In this document: one piece after another, positions 1 through 4,189 of the stretch
Numbering within the stretch: position 1 is the first letter of the stretch
Layout of the letters: every line of letters begins with the position of its first letter
Assembly (NCBI GenBank): GCA_021786455.1
Contig: JAJYNF010000286.1
Span: forward strand, 1 to 5,169
Length of the DNA stretch: 5,169 nt
Direction: 5' to 3'
Source of the DNA: Acidobacteriota bacterium
GTDB lineage: Bacteria; Acidobacteriota; Terriglobia; UBA7540
Position numbers and translations under genes: made by a program
Notes under the pieces: model-generated
Told to the model about the DNA's origin: nothing
Database searches by the model: none
What the model saw: the letters and a program-made list of their open reading frames with translations, nothing else

Positions 1-175
1 ACAGACGATCAGATTTTATCCTAACAGTTTTTGCCCGACACGGTGAAAGCCTTGCGATGGCTCCCGACACAGCACGCTGTTCTACGGCTATTCCTCGGGG
101 TTAGCGCATCTTGCTGAAAAGTGACTGCATTGGACCCGTGTCGTAAAGTTCTCTCGAGGCTTCTAAAAAAACAGC

Positions 176-207
176 TTGACTCTAGAGTTAACTCTAGGGT
201 TTACCCT
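176..207 (+). promoter_or_regulatory. MerR-type promoter of the metal operon (-35 and -10 with 20-bp spacer)
   Basis: TTGACT at 176-181 is a near-consensus -35 box and TACCCT at 202-207 is the best -10 box. The spacer between them is 20 bp, longer than the usual 17. Such 19-20 bp spacers are characteristic of promoters activated by MerR-family proteins, which untwist the DNA so that polymerase can contact both boxes. The sequence resembles known Pb/Cd/Zn-type promoters, which also begin CTTGACTCTA and end the operator with AGGGT. Transcription would start near 213, leaving a leader of only about 20 bases before the merR start. The promoter reads into merR itself, so regulator and effector genes appear to share one transcript. 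The boxes are seen; the regulation is inferred from the family. Confidence 0.8.
179..200. promoter_or_regulatory. MerR-family operator palindrome
   Basis: A 22-bp inverted repeat fills the promoter spacer, with half-sites ACTCTAGAGTT and AACTCTAGGGT. Only one symmetric base pair (positions 181 and 198) breaks the symmetry. Its centre (between 189 and 190) lies near the middle of the spacer, as expected for a MerR-family dimer that binds between the -35 and -10 boxes. The regulator encoded directly downstream is the obvious ligand. Confidence 0.82.
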
Positions 208-218
208 ATGTCGTGAAA

Positions 219-224
219 GGGAGG
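219..224 (+). promoter_or_regulatory. Ribosome binding site of merR
   Basis: GGGAGG lies 7 bases before the ATG at 232 and fixes this start. It lies only a few bases after the predicted transcription start. Confidence 0.7.
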
Positions 225-231
225 AAACACC

Positions 232-675
232 ATGAGCGCTGGGGTTCGGATTGGCCAACTCGCGCGAAACGCTGGCGTGGGAATCCATGCAATTCGCTTC
301 TATGAGCGGCGCGGCCTGCTGCGTCGGCCTCCCCGCAGCGAAGGTGGGTATCGTCTGTTCGATCCCGACGATGCTCGCGACCTGAAGTTCATCCGCAAAG
401 CCCAGTCGCTCGGTTTCTCCCTCGCGGAGATCCGCGAGTTGTTGATTCTCGAGCGCACGTCTGCGCCCGGATGCGTTCACGTTCGCGATCTGCTGCGCCG
501 CAAATTAAGCGATGTGCGCTCGAAAATCGAAGAGCTCAAGGCGCTCGAAGCCCAGCTCGCTTCCGGCCTTCGCAAGTGCCAGCGCGAGCTGAACCGCTCT
601 CGCGGGCAACCGGAAAAAGGCTGTCCGGTGCTCAAGGAGCTGGCCGACGCCAAGGAATCGGAGGATTCGAAATGA
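232..675 (+). CDS. merR: MerR-family heavy-metal (mercury-type) transcriptional regulator
   Basis: This 147-residue protein is a full-length MerR-family activator/repressor of a metal operon. Residues about 5-30 form the winged helix-turn-helix with the family signature IRFYERRGLL. Residues 36-71 give the wing and second helical pair (GGYRLFD, then AQSLGFSLAEIREL). Residues about 84-118 are the long dimerisation helix. Cysteines sit at 81, 116 and 131. The 35-residue spacing of the first two equals that of Cys82/Cys117 in Tn501 MerR. A Cys near position 80 also marks sensors of divalent metals (MerR, ZntR, PbrR, CadR) and not CueR-type copper sensors. The third Cys is 15 residues after the second, compared with 9 in MerR, so the metal loop is longer. 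Mercury is favoured by the merTP-like neighbour, but Pb, Cd or Zn sensing is possible. The stop overlaps the next start (ATGA), implying translational coupling. Confidence 0.85.
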   Translation: MSAGVRIGQLARNAGVGIHAIRFYERRGLLRRPPRSEGGYRLFDPDDARDLKFIRKAQSLGFSLAEIRELLILERTSAPGCVHVRDLLRRKLSDVRSKIEELKALEAQLASGLRKCQRELNRSRGQPEKGCPVLKELADAKESEDSK

Positions 676-1013
676 AAATCGAACTGTTGTACTTTTCCAG
701 TTGCCCCAATCATGCGCAGGCTCGGGCGCTCGTCGAGGAGACCGTTCGGAAGCGGAGCGTCCCCGCAGAGCTGGTGCTGACCGAGGTTTCCAGTCCCGAA
801 GAGGCGACGGAGCGGCATTTTCTGGGCTCGCCGACGATTCGCGTGAACGATGTGGACATTGACCCCACGGCGCGATCGAGCGACGACTTCGGCTTGAAGT
901 GCCGCCTTTATCACGATGGAAATCACCTCACGGGCGTTCCTCCGCGCGAGCTGCTGGAACGCGCGCTCAGCGAGGCGAGCGACAGCCGCACGAACGAAAT
1001 CCGTCCTTTATAA
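672..1013 (+). CDS. Small thioredoxin-fold protein of the mer operon (DFGLxCR family)
   Basis: This 113-residue cytosolic protein has no signal peptide or membrane segment. The N-terminal strand MKIELLYF followed by SSCPN (Cys11) looks like a thioredoxin-type active-site loop with one cysteine. GSPT at 52-55 has the proline expected at the cis-Pro position of the fold. The block DFGLKCRLY (72-80, Cys77) followed by GVPP (88-91) is the family signature. I recognise it as the small (seleno)protein family often found near MerR regulators in mercury and thiol-stress loci; the exact biochemical function is not known to me. A role as a metal or thiol shuttle using Cys11 and Cys77 is inference. The start is set by GGAGGA at 660-665, six bases upstream, and by the 4-bp ATGA overlap with merR. 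The frame is open further upstream but only through the merR gene. Confidence 0.78.
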   Translation: MKIELLYFSSCPNHAQARALVEETVRKRSVPAELVLTEVSSPEEATERHFLGSPTIRVNDVDIDPTARSSDDFGLKCRLYHDGNHLTGVPPRELLERALSEASDSRTNEIRPL

Positions 1014-1077
1014 GGATGGGATGCGCTTGAGCGGGTCTGACAAAAGGCAATGGTCTCCAAAGACTACGGAGGTAGGC

Positions 1078-1650
1078 ATGAAGTCCAGGAACATTGGTTT
1101 GGTTTCGGCGCTGCTGGGGTCGGTTTGCTGCGTGGGGCCGGCACTGCTGGCAGTCTTCGGGTTGTTTGGCTTGGCCGGAGGCTTCTTCTCTGCGTATCAC
1201 TGGTGGTTCGTCGGCCTCGGGGTGGTTGGTATGGCGGCCGCGTGGTGGCAGTACGCGCGGGAGAAGCGCAAGTTGCGCGCGTTGGCCACACGGATGCGAA
1301 ATGAGGGAACGACGCGGGCCGTCTTGGCTTTCGCCACCGCCGTCATAGTAGTGGTCTTGGGTTTCAGTATGTACCCACTGGTGGCGCGGCAGGCGAGCGC
1401 TGCGGCGCCTCCTGCGGTGGCCACCGCGTCACTCAAAACCCTTACGCTGCCGGTTGCTGGGATGGACTGCGCCATGTGCGCGCTGCCGATCAAAGCGCGC
1501 CTGCATCAGTTGGCGGGTGTGGGGCAAGTGAACGTGGACGTGACTCATGGTCAGGTCAGCGTCAGCTACGATCCCCGACAGGTTAAGCCCGCGCAACTGG
1601 TGGCAGCGATCAACTCGACCGGCTATAAGGCCAGCCTGCCACGGCAATGA
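1078..1650 (+). CDS. merT: MerTP-like mercuric ion transporter (MerT membrane domain fused to MerP/HMA domain)
   Basis: This 190-residue inner-membrane protein probably imports Hg(II) or a related soft metal. Three hydrophobic segments lie at about 7-36, 42-59 and 80-104. The first contains the vicinal pair Cys17-Cys18 in GSVCCVGP, the hallmark of MerT/MerF-type transporters. An Ala-rich linker (105-118) leads to a heavy-metal-associated domain at about 120-187, with the binding motif GMDCAMC (Cys131, Cys134). That domain replaces the separate periplasmic MerP of classical operons. The loop between segments 2 and 3 (about 60-79) is basic and has no cysteine, whereas classical MerT carries a second Cys pair there. 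The start is set by GGAGG at 1068-1072, five bases upstream; an in-frame ATG at 916 lies inside the preceding gene and has no such support. The mercury assignment rests on the fusion architecture and the MerR neighbour. Confidence 0.82.
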   Translation: MKSRNIGLVSALLGSVCCVGPALLAVFGLFGLAGGFFSAYHWWFVGLGVVGMAAAWWQYAREKRKLRALATRMRNEGTTRAVLAFATAVIVVVLGFSMYPLVARQASAAAPPAVATASLKTLTLPVAGMDCAMCALPIKARLHQLAGVGQVNVDVTHGQVSVSYDPRQVKPAQLVAAINSTGYKASLPRQ

Positions 1651-1670
1651 GCGCCGGAAAAGGTTGATCC

Positions 1671-1695
1671 GCCGGTCGCAGACCGGCTATCTTTT
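1671..1695 (+). terminator. Probable rho-independent terminator of the mer operon
   Basis: GCCGGTC (1671-1677) and GACCGGC (1681-1687) form a perfect 7-bp GC-rich stem with a 3-base loop, followed by TATCTTTT. It lies 20 bases after the merTP stop. The T-run is short (four in a row), so termination may be incomplete. Confidence 0.6.
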
Positions 1696-1743
1696 GCAAT
1701 CCTCGATAATTTCGGTGATGCCCGATATTGCACGGGCAGGCTG

Positions 1744-1773
1744 GTGGCCGCGACACTGCTCCCTGTGTCGCGG
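1744..1773 (+). repeat. REP-like palindromic unit A (GTGG head)
   Basis: A GTGG tetranucleotide (1744-1747) is followed directly by a perfect 9-bp stem CCGCGACAC/GTGTCGCGG with an 8-base loop. The plan matches units B and C, but this unit reads on the plus strand and its inner stem differs (CAC/GTG in place of CGG/CCG). A GTRG head plus hairpin is the known layout of REP sequences handled by RAYT transposases. Confidence 0.7.
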
Positions 1774-1818
1774 GTTCTTCGTCCCCGAGGTGGGGTAAAT
1801 TGTCATCGCGGGACGGGC

Positions 1819-1848
1819 CCGCGACGGACACGTCACCGTCGCGGCTAC
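1819..1848 (-). repeat. REP-like palindromic unit B (GTAG head)
   Basis: On the minus strand GTAG (1848-1845) precedes a perfect 9-bp stem CCGCGACGG/CCGTCGCGG with an 8-base loop. It is part of a 36-base direct repeat: 1818-1853 and 1935-1970 agree at 32 of 36 positions. Its orientation is opposite to unit A, as in paired REP (BIME) arrangements. Confidence 0.75.
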
Positions 1849-1860
1849 CCGCTGGGAAAG

Positions 1861-1888
1861 CCGCAGGGTCGGAGGTCGGACCCTGCGG
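1861..1888. repeat. Additional hairpin, possibly a diverged REP-like unit
   Basis: CCGCAGGGTC (1861-1870) and GACCCTGCGG (1879-1888) form a perfect 10-bp stem with an 8-base loop. Read on the minus strand it is preceded by GTA and starts CCGC, so it resembles the GTRG-CCGC units with one base of the head missing. The rest of the stem differs. It could also act as a bidirectional terminator-like structure between the convergent genes, but it has no T-run. Confidence 0.5.
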
Positions 1889-1935
1889 TACAAATTTCGA
1901 ACTGCCAAAGCGGGCGCTGCGTTCGGTCGAAAAAC

Positions 1936-1965
1936 CCACGACGGACACATCACCGTCGCGGCCAC
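1936..1965 (-). repeat. REP-like palindromic unit C (GTGG head)
   Basis: On the minus strand GTGG (1965-1962) precedes a 9-bp stem CCGCGACGG/CCGTCGTGG with one G-T wobble and an 8-base loop. It is the second copy of the 36-base direct repeat, and the head begins only 4 bases after the aminotransferase stop codon. As an RNA hairpin it would cap the 3' end of that transcript. Confidence 0.75.
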
Positions 1966-1969
1966 TCGC

Positions 1970-3253
1970 TCATAACTCGGAAAGGCTTTTGTCGAGGATG
2001 CGGACGGCTTCATCGGCGTTCGAGGCGGCGATGTTGAGCGGCGGGGACATGCGGATGACGTTGCCGTAGAGTCCGCCTTTGCCGACGAGGAGGCCGTTCG
2101 CGCGGGCGCGCTCCATCAACTGATTGGTTAATTCTGGCGCGGGCTCTTTTGTTTTTCGGTCTTTCACAAGTTCCAAACCCTGCATGAGGCCCATGCCGCG
2201 AACGTCGCCGATGAGGGGATATTTTTCTTTCAAGCCGTCAAGCCCTTGGCGGAAGCGCCGGCCGACGGTTTCGGCGTTGTCCATCAAGCGATCCTCTTCG
2301 ATCAGGTCAATGGTGGCTTTGGCGGCGACGGCGGTGATCGGATTGCCGCCGAAGGTGGAAATGGTGAAGCCCTGGTAAGCGTCGGCGATTTCAGGACGGG
2401 TGACGGTGCAGCCGACGGGCGAACCGTTGGCCATGCCTTTGGCCATGGTCATGATGTCCGGCTCGACCTCCCAGTGCTCAATGCCGAACCATTTCTTGCC
2501 GGTGCGGCCAAAGCCCGTCTGGACCTCGTCGGAAATGAAAAGCCCGCCGTAATGGCGCACGATGTTGGCGACGATTTTGAAATAGCCGGGCGGCGGAACG
2601 ATGAATCCGCCGGCGCCCTGGATGGTCTCCGCCAGCATCCCGGCGATGGAGCCGGTGGTCGAGGTCTGGATGACTTCCTCGAGGTCTCGGGCGCAGCGCA
2701 AATCGCAGCTCGGATACGTCAGGCCGTAGGGGCAACGATAGCAATAAGGCCCCGGAGCGTGGACGACGTTCTGCGGAACCAGTCCCGCCTTGCGCCAGTT
2801 GAACATGCCCGTCATGGATTTGGTGAGCTGCGTGTGGCCGCTGTAGCCGTGGCGCAGCGCGATGACTTCCGAGTTGCCGGTGAACATGCGGGCCGTGATG
2901 ACGGCGACTTCGTTGGCTTCCGAGCCGCTGTTGGTGAAGTAGCATTTCTTCAAGCGGCCGGGAGCGATCGAGGCCATTTTCTCCGCCAGCGCGACGACGG
3001 CCTCGGTGAGGTGCGCTGTGGAAGTGTGCGAGACCTTGTCAAGCTGCGCTTTGATTCTGGAGGTGACGCGCTCGTTGGCATGGCCGACGCTCACCGTCAC
3101 GATGCCGCCAAAAAAATCGAGATACTGGCGGCCATCGAGATCGCAAACGTACTGGCCCTTGCCGTGATACACGAAGAGCGGCTCTTTGTAATAGGTGGCG
3201 GCGCAGTCGAAGATGAATTCTTTCTTCTTGCGGATGATTTCGTCCTTGGTCAT
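1970..3253 (-). CDS. Class III PLP-dependent aminotransferase, AGXT2-like
   Basis: This 427-residue cytosolic protein has the full usual length of fold-type I, class III aminotransferases. It contains NSGSEANE (108-115) for cofactor phosphate binding, SDEVQTGFGRTG (241-252) with Asp242 contacting the pyridine nitrogen, TMAKG (269-273) with Lys272 as the Schiff-base lysine, and STFGGNP (299-305) with Thr300. The C-terminal small domain includes GDVRGMGLMQGLE (349-361). The closest families I recognise are alanine-glyoxylate aminotransferase 2 and related omega-amino acid or GABA-type enzymes; the amino donor cannot be told from sequence. An unusual segment at 171-187 has four cysteines (171, 174, 183, 187) spaced CX2C-X8-CX3C. 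The start has AAAGGAA (3265-3259) five bases upstream. It is convergent with the mer operon and stands alone between gaps. Confidence 0.92.
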   Translation of the reverse strand: MTKDEIIRKKKEFIFDCAATYYKEPLFVYHGKGQYVCDLDGRQYLDFFGGIVTVSVGHANERVTSRIKAQLDKVSHTSTAHLTEAVVALAEKMASIAPGRLKKCYFTNSGSEANEVAVITARMFTGNSEVIALRHGYSGHTQLTKSMTGMFNWRKAGLVPQNVVHAPGPYCYRCPYGLTYPSCDLRCARDLEEVIQTSTTGSIAGMLAETIQGAGGFIVPPPGYFKIVANIVRHYGGLFISDEVQTGFGRTGKKWFGIEHWEVEPDIMTMAKGMANGSPVGCTVTRPEIADAYQGFTISTFGGNPITAVAAKATIDLIEEDRLMDNAETVGRRFRQGLDGLKEKYPLIGDVRGMGLMQGLELVKDRKTKEPAPELTNQLMERARANGLLVGKGGLYGNVIRMSPPLNIAASNADEAVRILDKSLSEL

Positions 3254-3688
3254 GCGAGTTCCTTTGGCGGAAAAAGTTGAAGGAAAAGTTTACCGTCGAA
3301 AGCGGAAAGTTGAAAGGGGTTCGAAACGGCGCGGGTCAAGGAAGAATTCCACGCCTTCGGATTGGCGCGGCGCCGCGAGAGCTTATTGGGATGACGCAGT
3401 GCGGCCGTGGGAACGAAAAGCCCTCACGCCAAGGCGCGTAGGGAGCGAGACACCAGCGGATTGCCTTCGCTTCGCCGAGGCCAGGCTCTCGAGCCGATGA
3501 AAAATCTCGGGCGTCGGAATGGCGCCGAAGGAGGGTTTTTCGGAAACCTGTCAAATTGTAGCGTTCTGAACTTTTCAAGCATGAAGAACTTTGATGAGCG
3601 GTTCAGGGTAAGCGGAGGCTCTAATGTCTCCGTCTTCTGCAAGCCAGATCGGACGCCCTAAAGCGGGCAGGAATTGCTGCTTCTGGGC
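3254..3688. other. Gene-free stretch between ferredoxin and aminotransferase
   Basis: Apart from the aminotransferase ribosome binding site at its left end, I see no convincing gene in these 435 bases. Short open frames lack ribosome binding sites and recognisable motifs. The left part has two A-rich copies of a GCGGAAA..GTTGAA word (near 3267 and 3301). A 12-base perfect palindrome CGCGGCGCCGCG lies at 3366-3377. The promoter of the aminotransferase should be here on the minus strand, but no clear -35/-10 pair stands out; a TTGACC at 3338-3333 has no good -10 at normal spacing. Confidence 0.5.
3259..3265 (-). promoter_or_regulatory. Ribosome binding site of the aminotransferase gene
   Basis: On the minus strand AAAGGAA lies five bases before the ATG at 3253 and supports that start. 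Confidence 0.6.
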
Positions 3689-3955
3689 TTATGAGCTGGC
3701 CATCGTTTGATAGTAGTTTGCGTTCGCTTCGATGAATCCCTTTTTGTCCTCCGGAAGGTCTTCGAGCGTGAAAATTGAGTTGCTGGGACATACGGGGATG
3801 CAGGCCCCGCAATCAATGCAATCCGTAGGATTCACGTAAAGTTGCGGCACTTCCTCGAACCCTGCTTCGTCTTTCCTCGGGTGAATGCAATCCACCGGAC
3901 ATACTTGGATGCATTCTTCATCCTTGTCGCAAGTATCCACAATCACATAAGCCAT
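3689..3955 (-). CDS. 7Fe-type ferredoxin (3Fe-4S plus 4Fe-4S)
   Basis: This 88-residue soluble electron carrier begins MAYVIVDTC, the typical start of FdxA-like ferredoxins. Cysteines lie at 9, 15, 19, 23, 46, 49, 52 and 56. C46-x2-C49-x2-C52 with C19 gives a 4Fe-4S site, and C9, C15 and C56 would hold a 3Fe-4S cluster. The position matching Azotobacter ferredoxin I Cys11 is Asp here, consistent with a 3Fe cluster. The first loop is C-x5-C, two residues shorter than the C-x7-C of Azotobacter FdI. The C-terminal tail (LPEDKKGFIEANANYY) is short compared with the 106-residue Azotobacter protein. GGAGG (3968-3964) lies 8 bases upstream of this ATG. An alternative ATG at 3985, with its own AAGGAG, would add ten residues (MSEFAAEGRA). 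The redox partner is not evident from the neighbours. Confidence 0.88.
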   Translation of the reverse strand: MAYVIVDTCDKDEECIQVCPVDCIHPRKDEAGFEEVPQLYVNPTDCIDCGACIPVCPSNSIFTLEDLPEDKKGFIEANANYYQTMASS

Positions 3956-3963
3956 AGCACGGC

Positions 3964-3997
3964 CCTCCGCGGCGAATTCGGACATTCAGCGCTCCTT
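3964..3997 (-). promoter_or_regulatory. Two competing ribosome binding sites for the ferredoxin
   Basis: AAGGAG (3997-3992) is six bases before the ATG at 3985, and GGAGG (3968-3964) is eight bases before the ATG at 3955, in the same frame. The family N-terminus favours the second start. Sequence alone cannot exclude use of both. Confidence 0.6.
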
Positions 3998-4011
3998 GTG
4001 GCGCCAGCTTC

Positions 4012-4017
4012 AATGTA
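4012..4017 (-). promoter_or_regulatory. Candidate -10 box of the ferredoxin promoter
   Basis: On the minus strand TACATT (4017-4012) matches four of six consensus -10 positions. A start near 4005 would give a leader of 19 or 49 bases to the two possible ATGs. There is no good -35 box, as is common at activator-dependent promoters, and the CRP-like palindrome covers that region. The hexamer alone is weak evidence. Confidence 0.4.
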
Positions 4018-4038
4018 ACTTTGGCGGGTTTGTTTGCC

Positions 4039-4054
4039 TGTGATATACGTCACA
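4039..4054. promoter_or_regulatory. CRP-type binding site upstream of the ferredoxin gene
   Basis: TGTGA (4039-4043), six bases, and TCACA (4050-4054) reproduce the consensus TGTGA-N6-TCACA of CRP-family regulators exactly; even part of the spacer is symmetric (TATACG). The site centre is 41.5 bp upstream of the start predicted from the -10 box at 4017-4012, the classical class II activator position. Which Crp/Fnr-family protein binds, and its signal, cannot be told from here. Confidence 0.65.
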
Positions 4055-4155
4055 CTTTAGAAAACGAGAGATTGGGGTCGCGCGCCGAGGCCACCCAGGC
4101 GGGTTTAAGGCCCCGGGAGCAAAAGGCCGGACCGAGTGGAGGACTTGCGGCGCTG

Positions 4156-4181
4156 AAGCCGGACGCACCCGCTTCCGGCTT
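4156..4181. terminator. Hairpin just downstream of the cax stop
   Basis: AAGCCGGA (4156-4163) and TCCGGCTT (4174-4181) form a perfect 8-bp stem with a 10-base loop. On the minus strand it begins 8 bases after the antiporter stop codon. No T-run follows, so it may stabilise the mRNA end or act as a weak terminator. Confidence 0.4.
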
Positions 4182-4189
4182 GGAACCTC

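Noticed and set aside
36..143. Inverted repeat CGACACGG (36-43) and CCGTGTCG (136-143)
   Set aside because: An 8-bp match with a 92-base gap is plausible by chance in this base composition, and no transposase or target duplication accompanies it. I see no gene in bases 1-175: all plus-strand frames meet stops early.
471..671. Upstream extension of the thioredoxin-fold frame
   Set aside because: It lies inside merR in another frame; the family N-terminus MKIELLYF and a strong ribosome binding site fix the start at 672.
477..926. 149-codon open frame on the minus strand
   Set aside because: It is antisense to merR and the thioredoxin-fold gene, both of which have good motifs and ribosome binding sites.
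916..1077. Upstream extension of the merTP frame
   Set aside because: It lies largely within the preceding gene, gives a non-hydrophobic Arg-rich sequence, and lacks a ribosome binding site; the ATG at 1078 has GGAGG at the right distance and starts directly before the first membrane segment.
1744..1970. CRISPR array
   Set aside because: The repeats are in opposite orientations, unevenly spaced and few, so they fit palindromic intergenic elements and not an array.
1728..2069. Overlapping open frames through the repeat cluster
   Set aside because: The region is made of hairpin repeats, and the frames have no ribosome binding sites or motifs.
2246..3280. 344-codon open frame on the plus strand
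   Set aside because: It lies antisense to the aminotransferase, whose catalytic motifs are all intact. Its predicted product is rich in Gly, Asp, Val and Ala with no recognisable domain, as expected for a shadow frame in GC-rich DNA.
3333..3338. TTGACC on the minus strand as a -35 box for the aminotransferase
   Set aside because: No acceptable -10 box follows at 16-19 bases, so I do not call a promoter.
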